Assembly: GCA_963767835.1 (NCBI GenBank)
Contig: CAVYFY010000015.1
Location: 391,340-455,339 of the forward strand
Source: SIAQ01 sp963767835
Lineage (GTDB): Bacteria; Planctomycetota; Planctomycetia; Gemmatales; Gemmataceae
Direction of reading: 5' to 3'
Length of the DNA: 64,000 nucleotides
A model generated the notes under the pieces. It did not search any database, was not told where the DNA came from, and saw only the letters and a list, made by a program, of their open reading frames with translations. This document shows positions 56,731 to 64,000 of this stretch, piece by piece (position 1 is the stretch's first letter; each line of letters opens with the position of its first letter). The position numbers were made by a program, and so were the translations under genes.

Positions 56731-57633
56731 TCACTGCCACGGCGGGCCGGAGCGCGGCAGCTGCGGATTGCGCTGGGCGAATTCCTCCATGAGCGCTCGG
56801 CTGCGGTCATCCACGGGCGGCGGGGCGACGATCTTGATCTCGACAAATTGATCTCCCCCCTTGACGCCCTTGCCACGCAAGCGCAAGCGTGCTCCGCTCG
56901 ACGTGCTGGCGGGGACCTTGACCGTGAGCTTCGTGCCCTCGAGCGTCGGCACGTCGATCTTGGCGCCGAGCACGGCTTCGGCAATCGTGATGGGCGTGAC
57001 AATGACGAGATTGTTTCCCTCGCGTTTGAAGAAGTGGTGCGCTTCGATGCGGATTTGCAGGAGCAGGTCGGCGCCGCCTGGGCCCTGGCCTTGCAGACGC
57101 AGGCTCTGGCCTTCCTCGACGCCGGCGGGAATCCTGACATCGATGGCCCGATCATTGATGGAGAGCGACAGGGTGCCGCCGAGAACCGCCGTCTCGAATG
57201 GGACCGACAGATCGTGGCGAATCGGCTCGCGCCGCTGAGGCCGGCGGCTGCGGCCCGAGCGCGCACGCCCGCCGGCGAATCCGCCCATGCCCGGCATGCC
57301 GCCGAATTGGCTGAGGATCTCCTCGAACTGGCTGGGATCGATTTCGACGCCGCCACCGCCGAAACCGCCGCCCCCCCATTGAAACCCGCCCGGCGCTCCG
57401 TTGGGGCCTGGCTGCGGACCCGCGAAGCCGAACTGATCGTACTGCGTTCGCTTGGCTTTGTCGCTCAGCACGTCGTAGGCTTCTTGCACTTCCTTGAAAC
57501 GCGTCTCCGCTTGCTTGTCTCCCGGATTGCGATCGGGGTGATGCTCGCGCGCCAGCTTGCGATAGGCACGCTTGATGGCGTCCTCGTTTGCGTCCCGTTT
57601 CACTCCCAGCACTTCATAATAATCGCGCGGCAT
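56731..57633 (-). CDS. DnaJ-class co-chaperone without zinc finger (CbpA-like)
   Basis: 300 residues. J domain at 1-70 with YYEVLGVKRDANEDAIKRAY and HPD (REHHPDRNPGDK). A Gly-rich linker (GGFQWGGGGFGGGGVEID) and then the C-terminal substrate-binding domains LSVPFETAVLGGTLSLSIND, VRIPAGVEEGQSLRLQGQGP and VPASTSSGARLRLRGKGVKG. There are no CxxCxGxG repeats, so it is closer to CbpA than to DnaJ. It stimulates DnaK ATPase. It converges on the Mpo1 gene. Confidence 0.93.
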   Translation of the reverse strand: MPRDYYEVLGVKRDANEDAIKRAYRKLAREHHPDRNPGDKQAETRFKEVQEAYDVLSDKAKRTQYDQFGFAGPQPGPNGAPGGFQWGGGGFGGGGVEIDPSQFEEILSQFGGMPGMGGFAGGRARSGRSRRPQRREPIRHDLSVPFETAVLGGTLSLSINDRAIDVRIPAGVEEGQSLRLQGQGPGGADLLLQIRIEAHHFFKREGNNLVIVTPITIAEAVLGAKIDVPTLEGTKLTVKVPASTSSGARLRLRGKGVKGGDQFVEIKIVAPPPVDDRSRALMEEFAQRNPQLPRSGPPWQ

Positions 57634-57712
57634 AGACCAACCCCGAACCCCCGACCCCTAACCTGTCTCCTGAGGAGCATTATAACAACCTTTGACGCAA
57701 ACGAGGCGAGCG

Positions 57713-59048
57713 ATGTCTACGGAAGGAACGAGGATGGCGGCGATGACGCTGGAATGCGATGTTGAAGCGGCAACGAGACCCAGGTATCTGCGGCTACGCT
57801 TGGCGACGCTCTTCTTCATCGCCTTCGCGATCATGGGGGCGTGGCTGCCGGTTTTTTCGCGCCATTTGCAAAGCTTGCGATTCTCAGCGGATGCAATGGC
57901 GTGGGCGTCGGCGTCCAACGCGATCGGCGCGATGATTGCGCCGCTCTTCTGGGGTCAGATCGCGGATCGCTGGTTGTCGCCGCCGCGCTGCATTTGCGTG
58001 TGCGCGCTGGCGACGGGCGTCCTCCTGCTGCTGCTGGCCACGCTGACCGACCCTTTCTGGATCATTGTCAATGCCATCGTCACCTGGTTTTTTCTGATCC
58101 CGGTGCTCGGATTGACGGGGGCGTACATTTTCCGACAACTCGAGCACCCCGAGCGAGACTACGGCCATATCCGCTTGTGGGGCACGGTCGGCTGGGTGGC
58201 GGCCAACTGGTGCCTGACGTTGTGGTTCAAGGCGCGCGAATTCTTCAGCGACAACAAGGCGGCAGTGACCGATCTCACCGATAGCATGCGGCTGGGCGCC
58301 GTGGCCGCGTTTGTGCTCGCTTTCTATGCGCTCACCGTGCCGCACGTGCCAATCGGCGCCGACCCATGCGACGCGCAAACGGACCTGGCTCGCGCGCTGG
58401 GCGGATGCGCCGTTGGCGGCGCTGCAATTATTGCGGGTGCGGGCGTTTCTGGTTTATTGCGTGTCGGTGTTCGGCCTGTACGTCACGGTTCCGTTCACGG
58501 TGCAGCTTAACCCGCTGTTGCTGCAGCGTCTGGACGTGGGCGACGATGTGATGCCGGCGTACTTGACGATGTGCCAGACGACGGAGGTGCTGTGCCTGGC
58601 ATTGCTGCCGAGCTTGCTGGCACGGTTCGGGCTGAAGGCAACGATGGGAACGGGCGCACTGGTGTGGACAGTGGGGCTGGCGCTGCTAAGCCTCGGCCAA
58701 CCGCTGGCATTGGTGCTCGGCGCCTTACCTGCCAGCGGCGTGTTCATTTGCTGTTTCGTCATCGCCGGACAGGTGTTTGTCAACAGCCACGCATCGCACG
58801 ACATCCGGGCCAGTGCCCAGGGTCTGTTGATTCTCGTCAACGGCAGCGGGCTTTTGCTGGGGCATCTTCTGGTCGGCTGGATCCGTGACCTGAGCGGGCG
58901 CGATTCCTATGGCGTCGCCTACGGCGTGGCTGCGGGCTGGTCGGCGGTCTTGCTGGTGATGTTCCTGGCCGGCTTCTCGACGGCGCCGGCATCACCGGAT
59001 GCGAATTCGCTACCGGATTCGCTTGTTCCTGGTTCGGAAATCACTTAG
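57713..59048 (+). CDS. Major facilitator (nucleoside:H+ symporter-like), one frameshift
   Basis: About 445 residues and 12 helices once the break near 58370-58400 is bridged. First half: RLATLFFIAFAIMGAWLPVF, SASNAIGAMIAPLFWGQIAD, then GTVGWVAANWCLTLWFK. Second half: YCVSVFGLYVTVPFTVQLNP, LLPSLLARFGLKATMGTGAL, and LLILVNGSGLLLGHLLVGWI. The NupG-like pattern GAWLPVF and LWGTVGWV supports a nucleoside permease. ATG 57713 or 57734 could be the start. Inner membrane. Confidence 0.82.
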
Positions 59049-59078
59049 TGTATGGTCAATGCAAAGAATTAGGTCGAT

Positions 59079-59162
59079 CCGGTCGTGGCCAGCGTCGGTA
59101 CTCCGACCCGGCTGACCGCCTCTAGGGAAACCGAGTTCGGAGTACCGACCCCGGCCACGACT
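59079..59162. repeat. Palindromic element of the GTCGGTACTCCGA family
   Basis: GGTCGTGGCCAGCGTCGGTA and complement GGCCACGACTCCGG... pair through GTCGGTACTCCGA / TCGGAGTACCGAC arms with a 22-base loop. In the 131-base gap upstream of the MASE1-PAS gene, whose ATG is 18 bases beyond it. Confidence 0.75.
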
Positions 59163-59179
59163 CCGGTTCGGAAACCACA

Positions 59180-61051
59180 ATGAAATCCACCGAGCAAAGC
59201 TCGAATTCCTTGGAAAGCAAAGCGACACCAAAGCTGCCTGCGAGCATCGCAGCGGCGGAGCGCGGTCCCGTGATTCTCGCCATGGCCGGGGCCCTGTTGT
59301 TTTACCTCACCTGGAGATTTCAACGGGAAGAAACCGGCGTTTGGCTGCCAGGCCTGGGGCTGGGCATCGCCTTGACCGCCTGGCTAGGTTGGTGGATGGT
59401 GCCGATGCTGGCCGTTGAGATTCTGGTGGCCCGACTTTTTACCTATCCGGACGTGGGCCTACTCGCGAATCTGGCTGACACGGTCCTGAACACGGCAGTG
59501 ATCGCGGCCTCGTGGTGGCTGTATCATCATGTCGCGCGCGGGTCGCGCTGGCTCGACGATCCGCGTTCTGCCACCGTCTTCTTGCTTCTGGTTCCAGGTC
59601 TGGTCGCGGCGGCGGCAGCAGGTCTCCAGGCGGGATTTTGGCAGGCTACCAAGCTTGATCCGCCCCCCTTTCTCGCGTCGGCAGCCGCTGCCTGGCTGAG
59701 CCGCATGGTCGGGATTCTGGCGGTGACGCCGGTCTTGATCGTCGCGGTGACGCCGGTTTTGTTGCGCTATCGGCTGGTGACGCTGGAGTTGCCGCCGTCA
59801 TATTTCGGCGAGAGGGAAGCCGTTCGAATCCGCGTGGGCGATCGCATTGAAGTTGCTGGTCTGACTTTCGCGACCAGCATGCTCGGCTTGCTTCTGTTAT
59901 GGGCCCAAGTCCAGGGCAATCCGACGCTCTGGATACTCTGGGCCGGCTGCCTAATTCTCATCGTCTGGACCTGCGTGCGGCAAGGGGTGCGCGGCGGCTG
60001 CGTGTGTGCCAGCGCCGCCTCGGTGATCGTGATCGCCGCCGCGCAGATGGTCGGCCACGCGCCGGCGCAGCTTCAAGGAACTCTGCTGGCGTTTTGCTCG
60101 GCAGCGCTGCTCGTCGGCGTCTCCGTGAGCTGGATTCGCGCCAATGAGACCCGTTATCGACACGTTGTGAGCCGAATTCCCTTTGTCATCTACAGCGCCC
60201 GCTTGCCGTATGGCATGCCGAGCCTGGTTGCGCCTGAGCAGGAGGAGCCGCGCCGCGACAGCAGGATGGAGATCGGCGTCGGGCCGGCGATCAGCAAAAT
60301 CGCCGACGTGATGCTGGTGAGCCCGGCGAGCGCAGGCATTTTCGGCGTGGAGCCGGCGGCGCTGATCGGCCCATTCGCGAACTGGCTGGAGCGCATCGAG
60401 ACGGAGGATCGCGAGCTGGTGATCGCCTCGCTGGCGCAGTTGTGCCTGCAAAAACAAGCAGTAACCTGCGAATATCGCTTGCGATTGCCCTCGCCCGAGT
60501 CTGCCGAGCCCACCCGCTGGGTGCGCGACACCCTGATGCCGCATTACTCCGAGGAGGGGCTGGTGGATGGCTGGGAAGGGCTGATCGAAGATATCACCGA
60601 ACAGCGTGAATTGTCGCACAACTTGCGCAAGACTACCACGATGTTGCAGGTCTTGCTCGCCAACCTGCCGACCGGCGTCTACTTCGTGCAGGCGCCGCAG
60701 GGCTATCCGATTTTGGTCAATGCCCGTGCTCGGCAGTTGCTCGGACAGCGCGAAGATCTGTCGGCCGGCGTCTTGCATTTGAGCCGCACCTATCGCCTGC
60801 ATCGGCCTGATGGCACGGAGTATCCCGCCGAAGAATTGCCCGTCGCCAAGGCGTTGCGCACGGGCGCCACCTGTCGGGCCAACGACATCGTGGTGCATCG
60901 CCGCGACGGGCGCAAGATTCTCCTCATTACCTGGGCCGCCCCGATCGATCTTCACAACACGGGCGTCCCTGACGCGGCGGTGTGGGTGCTGGAGGACGCG
61001 ACCGCCATGCAGCAGGCGCCGCCTGAAAATGGAACTGCCGCTCGCTCATGA
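59180..61051 (+). CDS. MASE1 membrane sensor with two PAS domains and no output domain
   Basis: 623 residues. MASE1 region at 25-310: eight helices with FYLTWRFQREETGVWLPGLG, LGLGIALTAWLGWWMVPMLA, VEILVARLFTYPDVGLLANL and LSRMVGILAVTPVLIVAVTP. PAS 1 about 335-470 (SPASAGIFGVEPAALIGPFA, VDGWEGLIEDITEQREL). PAS 2 about 485-610 (LLANLPTGVYFVQAPQGYPI; RRDGRKILLITWAAPIDLHN). No kinase, GGDEF, EAL or phosphatase motif follows before the stop. It may be a sensor-only regulator working through a partner, or a truncated histidine kinase. Confidence 0.88.
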   Translation: MKSTEQSSNSLESKATPKLPASIAAAERGPVILAMAGALLFYLTWRFQREETGVWLPGLGLGIALTAWLGWWMVPMLAVEILVARLFTYPDVGLLANLADTVLNTAVIAASWWLYHHVARGSRWLDDPRSATVFLLLVPGLVAAAAAGLQAGFWQATKLDPPPFLASAAAAWLSRMVGILAVTPVLIVAVTPVLLRYRLVTLELPPSYFGEREAVRIRVGDRIEVAGLTFATSMLGLLLLWAQVQGNPTLWILWAGCLILIVWTCVRQGVRGGCVCASAASVIVIAAAQMVGHAPAQLQGTLLAFCSAALLVGVSVSWIRANETRYRHVVSRIPFVIYSARLPYGMPSLVAPEQEEPRRDSRMEIGVGPAISKIADVMLVSPASAGIFGVEPAALIGPFANWLERIETEDRELVIASLAQLCLQKQAVTCEYRLRLPSPESAEPTRWVRDTLMPHYSEEGLVDGWEGLIEDITEQRELSHNLRKTTTMLQVLLANLPTGVYFVQAPQGYPILVNARARQLLGQREDLSAGVLHLSRTYRLHRPDGTEYPAEELPVAKALRTGATCRANDIVVHRRDGRKILLITWAAPIDLHNTGVPDAAVWVLEDATAMQQAPPENGTAARS

Positions 61052-61251
61052 CCGCGGCTACGTTTTTTCCATTTCGTGCGAACCATTTCCCTGGATCCGC
61101 CGTCTATTTGTTGTTGACCCCAAACGCCTTGCCAAAGGTGACTTCATGTTGCGTTCCCGCCATTCACGAAGCTCGTTCTCGCGGCGCAGTTGTTGCGCGC
61201 CCCATTCGCATCGCATCCGATCCTGACGCCAATCATTTGCACAAACCAGCA

Positions 61252-61282
61252 AGCCAGGCGTCCGCGGATGCCTGGCTTTTTT
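61252..61282 (+). terminator. Rho-independent terminator
   Basis: AGCCAGGC, loop, GCCTGGCT, then TTTTTT. It lies 200 bases after the MASE1-PAS stop and 12 bases before the first tRNA gene. The stretch 61052-61251 before it shows no gene. Confidence 0.8.
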
Positions 61283-61293
61283 CGCGCCTGTAC

Positions 61294-61380
61294 GGAAGGG
61301 CAAGCCAATTGGCGATGGCAGCTGTCTTGAAAACAGCCGAGCTGAAACACGCCTTGAGGGTTCAATTCCCTCTCCTTCCG
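61294..61380 (+). tRNA. tRNA-Ser(TGA)
   Basis: 87 nt with a long class II variable arm (GAGCTGAAACACGCC). Acceptor GGAAGGG pairs with TCCTTCC (G discriminator), T arm GAGGG-TTCAATT-CCCTC, anticodon stem GCTGT/ACAGC around CTTGAAA. All Ser features are present; CCA not encoded. Confidence 0.9.
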
Positions 61381-61397
61381 CTCGAAGCAGCCTTTGG

Positions 61398-61465
61398 CCG
61401 GCAGCAGGCAGCCGGAGACAAATGGTGCTGCCTGCTGTCTACTGCCTGCTGCCTGCCTGCTGCTT
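61398..61465. repeat. Heptamer hairpin element between two tRNA-Ser genes
   Basis: GGCAGCAGGCAGCCGG left arm and a GTGCTGCCTGCTGTCTACTG right arm followed by further CTGC units. Third site of the family seen at 6120 and 29652. Confidence 0.6.
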
Positions 61466-61553
61466 GGAAGGTAGCCGGATATTGGTTGGCCGGACCACTT
61501 TGCTAAAGTGGGTCTCCCAAAGGGAGAGGAGGGTTCGAATCCCTCACCTTCCG
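61466..61553 (+). tRNA. tRNA-Ser(GCT)
   Basis: 88 nt with long variable arm. Acceptor GGAAGGT/ACCTTCC, G discriminator, anticodon loop TTGCTAA with a CACTT/AAGTG stem, T arm GAGGG-TTCGAAT-CCCTC. Confidence 0.9.
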
Positions 61554-61559
61554 CTCAGC

Positions 61560-61633
61560 GCCCCGATGGTGAAATGGAACCATCACACCTCGCTTCGAAC
61601 GAGACGTTCCAGGTTCGAATCCTGGTCGGGGCA
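61560..61633 (+). tRNA. tRNA-Arg(TCG), slightly atypical
   Basis: 74 nt. Acceptor GCCCCGA/TCGGGGC, D stem GTGA/TCAC, anticodon loop CTTCGAA (anticodon TCG), T arm CCAGG-TTCGAAT-CCTGG, A discriminator. One C-A mismatch at the base of the anticodon stem. Confidence 0.75.
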
Positions 61634-61641
61634 CTGGATAT

Positions 61642-61716
61642 GGTGGTCGTAGTGTAGCGGTTTGCATGCGACTCCGTGAAAGTCGCGGCGGCGGGTTCAA
61701 CTCCCCCCGACCACCC
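61642..61716 (+). tRNA. tRNA-His(GTG)-like, C33
   Basis: Has the His identity elements: encoded G at -1 and C73, acceptor GTGGTCG/CGACCAC, anticodon GTG. The anticodon loop is CCGTGAA, so position 33 is C rather than the near-universal U, and the T stem has one C-C mismatch (GCGGG/CCCCC). May be degenerate. Confidence 0.6.
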
Positions 61717-61790
61717 TGGTTAGGGTTTAGGGGCTAGGGAGCAGGGCTTAGCTCTTATTCCCTGACCCCTGATGCCTGACCCCTATTCTC

Positions 61791-61861
61791 GTCCTCGTAG
61801 TACCGGAATCGCACGCGACCCTGCGAAGGTCGTAGAGCAGGTTCGAATCCTGCCGAGGACA
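61791..61861 (+). tRNA. tRNA-Arg(GCG)-like, weak D arm
   Basis: 71 nt. Acceptor GTCCTCG/CGAGGAC, anticodon stem CGACC/GGTCG around CTGCGAA (anticodon GCG), T arm GCAGG-TTCGAAT-CCTGC. The D stem has an A-C mismatch and a seven-base loop. Anticodon GCG is unusual in bacteria that use ACG with inosine. It is read antisense inside the recombinase ORF. Confidence 0.6.
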
Positions 61862-61875
61862 TTTGCCCAAAAACC

Positions 61876-61947
61876 GACGCCGGGGCTGGACGGCCAAGCA
61901 GCCGGCTGCAACCCGGCTCTAAATCGGTTCGACTCCGATCGGCGTCT
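61876..61947 (+). tRNA. tRNA-Cys(GCA)
   Basis: 72 nt. Acceptor GACGCCG/CGGCGTC with U73, anticodon stem GCCGG/CCGGC around CTGCAAC (anticodon GCA), T arm ATCGG-TTCGACT-CCGAT. U73 and GCA are the Cys identity elements. Its 3' end is followed by TTTTTCG and the recombinase remnant begins antisense to it. Confidence 0.75.
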
Positions 61948-62447
61948 TTTTCGTCATGCTTCGTCATGGGTCCGCGTGACACATCATCTCCTGTCATTCC
62001 AATGGGTTGCGCCTTGTCCCTTGTCTTGTGCTCTGACTGGCGGCCGTCGTCATGTTTCCCCATGTTTTTGCATTCCCCATCATCATCGCGGCAAGGAAAC
62101 GGCAAGCGCGGCGTGCAGATTTCGCCATCCGTGCCTGTCGCCCTGAGAGGCTCGATTTCGGATTGTTCATTAGGCCGGACCGAGAGGGTCGGTAGCCGGT
62201 CTACGGCGCCCGCCAGGTCATGTAACCGCGCTCGGCCGTAAACCGCCATCGTCAATCGCGGATCGGAATGGCGGGCAAGCTGCATTGCCTCCTTCAGTGT
62301 GGCACCGCTCTTGTCCAGCAATGCCACGAACGAATGGCGCAAGCAGTGGAAGTCGGCAAAGAGTGGACCGTCGCTCCCCTCGATGACGTAGGGGATTCCG
62401 CATGCGTCCAAATCAACGCGGAGCATGTCGGCCGCGCGGTCATACTT

Positions 62448-62865
62448 TTGAACCTCTTCCACTGCATCGCTGCGCGGACGCCCGCCCTTTCTCCGGACTG
62501 CCGCGCGGCCTTCGCGCTCGCTTTCGGCGATTCCGCTTCGCAGCTCCAGTGAATAGTTCTCTCGCCTCTCGCGGAAAGAGGGTGCGCAAATCCGACAAAA
62601 GCTGAAGTTGCACGTTTTCGCTGTCCAACTTAGCGAGTTCTCCAGCTCTGGGGTCCGACTTGGCGTACTCGGCTTCCCTGGCAACCCATTCGCGGATAAA
62701 ACCTTCGTCGATTGCGGGAATTCGGCACATCCCAATCACCTTTCCAATGATGCGGTCCCAAGGCGTGCCCGGCCGTTCGTAAATCTGTTCGCTTGGCGTC
62801 ATCCTACGCACAAGCTGGATTGCGCATTCCTTACAGTTTGCTTCGACCCTACGCTTGGCGAGCAC
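62448..62865 (-). CDS. Hypothetical protein, 3' end frameshifted into the integrase fragment
   Basis: From ATG 62865: MLAKRRVEANCKECAIQLVR, then RPGTPWDRIIGKVIGMCRIP and EFIREWVA-like helices. After about residue 100 the frame appears to change near 62560, giving ELRSGIAESEREGRAAVRRK and GGRPRSDAVEEVQ, which then joins the recombinase fragment. It looks like the broken gene of a small basic, possibly DNA-binding protein joined to the integrase remnant by deletion. Family not recognised. Confidence 0.35.
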
Positions 62866-62891
62866 CTCATTTGGCTTGACAATTAGCTTAA

Positions 62892-63470
62892 TTAGCTTTT
62901 CAAATTTTCAAATGCCGTCCATGCCTTTCGAATGGTGGCAAGGTCGAACCCTTCGAGAATCGCAGGCAGGATCGGGTCCTTGTCTTGGGCAAGCTCCGTC
63001 ATAATGCGCTGCAGCACCTGAATTTTCTTTTCATTCGGAGCCCGATTCACAAGTTCGGTCGCGAGCTCGTTCCAGTTCGCCACGATATTTGCCTCGACTC
63101 CGCGTTTGGTGAATATCTCGTTGGCGGTCACAATCGCCGCCTCAAATTCCGCCTTCGCTTCCCGAATGAAAGCTAGGTCAAAGGTACCAATGAGGACAGC
63201 AGAAAGGACCGGCCTTTTGTGTTTGGCAAGCTTTTCCAAGACGTCCTGCAGCGCATCGATCCTTTCCTGGTACGCTGCCAATTTTTGGGCTGCTTGATCC
63301 TTCCCGGCTTCTTCCGCGATGACATGATGAGAAAGTAGAACTCGGAGGAAATTCCGTAAAGTTAAGCAGTTCTGGGCCTCCTGAATTTGCTGTGGGAGTT
63401 TTTTTTCAAAGGCACGTCGTGCCTCGCGGCTTCCCTCGGCGATTCGCAAATGGACTTCCAGCATCGACAT
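62892..63470 (-). CDS. Hypothetical helical protein
   Basis: 192 residues from ATG 63470 (MSMLEVHLRIAEGSREARRA); ATG 63464 is also possible. It is almost entirely helical and charged, with ERIDALQDVLEKLAKHKRPV and AKAEFEAAIVTANEIFTKRG blocks; two segments (PVLSAVLIGTFDLAFIREAK and PILPAILEGFDLATIRKAWT) look like an internal duplication. It lies within the presumed genomic island. Family not recognised. Confidence 0.5.
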   Translation of the reverse strand: MSMLEVHLRIAEGSREARRAFEKKLPQQIQEAQNCLTLRNFLRVLLSHHVIAEEAGKDQAAQKLAAYQERIDALQDVLEKLAKHKRPVLSAVLIGTFDLAFIREAKAEFEAAIVTANEIFTKRGVEANIVANWNELATELVNRAPNEKKIQVLQRIMTELAQDKDPILPAILEGFDLATIRKAWTAFENLKS

Positions 63471-63772
63471 GGCGAAACCTTGACCGAAAGTGCCACTGAG
63501 CGCCGGGCAGCTTCGCCGTGGATCGACTGGCGGGCCCGCTTGCGGCATTTTATTCCGTTGCGCAGCAGTGAGGAGACATGAGAAAGCACGGCAGGCGGCC
63601 AGTTGCCGATGGCAAGGCCACCCCGCGCCGCGATTGGGCGGTTGGTGGGATGGCACCGGGCTGCCAAACAAAGCGGTTTCTGCGCGCCGTCAGCTTGTGG
63701 ACGACTGCAACAACCGCCACGTTCGGCGGATTGCCCTGAGGCATTCGACACGGAGTCCGTCACGGGGCTACC

Positions 63773-63838
63773 TCAGTAGAGTGAAGACGACTCTTGCCAG
63801 GCTTTGATGAACGCGCGTGCTGTCAGTCGGTTACTCAT
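63773..63838 (-). pseudogene. N-terminal remnant of a small HTH-like protein
   Basis: 21 codons, MSNRLTARAFIKAWQESSSL. The KAWQESSS pattern recalls planctomycete small helix-turn-helix proteins (KLTAxxFVxAWQxSxSLxEVA). A TEVAP continuation is present in the next frame, so a frameshift or truncation is likely. The surrounding region 63471-64000 shows no other gene; it holds a near-tandem GCTCGTTAC repeat at 63892-63911. Confidence 0.3.
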
Positions 63839-64000
63839 ATAGTTACCTATCGTTTCGCATTCGTTTCAAATTGCTTCAAAAGCATTATATCGCTCGTTAC
63901 TGCTCGTTACATCATGCAAACACATGGCTAGTTGTCACGCCGCCTTGACGTAAACCACGGCATCCCTTTAGGTTTGTTTACGTCATGGTCTGAGTTCTTT

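Larger units (their letters stand above)
61755..62447 (-). pseudogene. C-terminal fragment of a tyrosine recombinase/integrase
   Basis: The catalytic C-terminal half is clear: KYDRAADMLRVDLDACGIPY, DFHCLRHSFVALLDKSGATL (H-x-x-R-H), MQLARHSDPRLTMAVYGRAR with the second His and the nucleophile Tyr in VYGRA. The N-terminal arm and core-binding domains and the first catalytic Arg are missing; upstream sequence belongs to another frame and another protein. The ORF has no stop until it has run antisense through the tRNA-Cys and tRNA-Arg genes, so its true 3' end is unclear. Probable decayed integrase of a genomic island inserted at a tRNA. Confidence 0.8.

Noticed and set aside
61052..61251. Small gene between the MASE1-PAS gene and the tRNAs
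   Set aside because: Frames starting here run through the tRNA-Ser gene and have no coding character.
62892..64000. Complete phage or plasmid replication module
   Set aside because: No replication, capsid or transfer motif was found; only fragments and one helical unknown protein are visible.

Overview
The window looks like a piece of a Planctomycetes chromosome, probably from the Gemmata/Pirellula side of the phylum. The evidence is the gene content: a prepilin-type DUF1559 protein, a large secreted PVC-type cytochrome c/HEAT protein, a DUF1501 remnant, a PEP-CTERM protein, a secreted WD40 protein, a MASE1-PAS protein and many palindromic intergenic elements of the kind common in these genomes (including the one translated as TRSASEG). 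GC is high. There are lipid A/LPS-core genes, so the cell should have a Gram-negative type outer membrane. The species cannot be named from sequence alone.

Layout. 1-4.5 kb (minus): lipoprotein, then a secreted protein coupled to glycerate 2-kinase. 4.7-9.4 kb: GT2 glycosyltransferase, ArgA-type N-acetylglutamate synthase, two unknown genes and a DUF1445 hydro-lyase. 9.5-14.6 kb: a minus-strand aroC > NUDIX > folK-SDR operon (chorismate/folate), then a secreted protein and threonine aldolase. 14.6-21 kb: CPBP protease, ClC channel, gene remnants, a sulfite-oxidase-like enzyme coupled to a small protein, and a LOG-family protein. 20.9-21.3 kb: three palindromes and an apparently orphan GEMM-I (c-di-GMP type) riboswitch with terminator. 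21.3-28.4 kb: queE, ettA, DUF3592, and a MacB/LolCDE-like ABC exporter. 28.7-33.5 kb: DUF1559, a duplicated AGCAGAT array, and the cytochrome/HEAT protein. 33.6-43 kb: CHAD, class V aminotransferase, ATP-cone protein, WD40 protein, gamma-glutamyltransferase, PEP-CTERM protein. 43.3-52 kb (minus): LPS core/lipid A cluster (lpxK, DHS-like, hldE, waaF, two LPS-type kinases, a GT4). 52-61 kb: TPR, PIN-TRAM, dGTPase, HIT, rhodanese, Mpo1-like, DnaJ, MFS and MASE1-PAS. 61.3-64 kb: a six-member tRNA cluster beside a tyrosine-recombinase remnant, probably the edge of a decayed genomic island.

Two features cut across the whole window. First, at least seven families of palindromic repeats occur, and one of them (a CCCTCTCCC/GGGAGAGGG hairpin) sits in frame inside six protein-coding genes, including aroC and folK. 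This resembles the behaviour of Rickettsia palindromic elements. Second, about 18-20 single-base frameshifts break otherwise well-conserved genes, several at G5 or T6 runs. These are more likely assembly or sequencing errors than real decay, so the affected genes are annotated at full length with the break noted.
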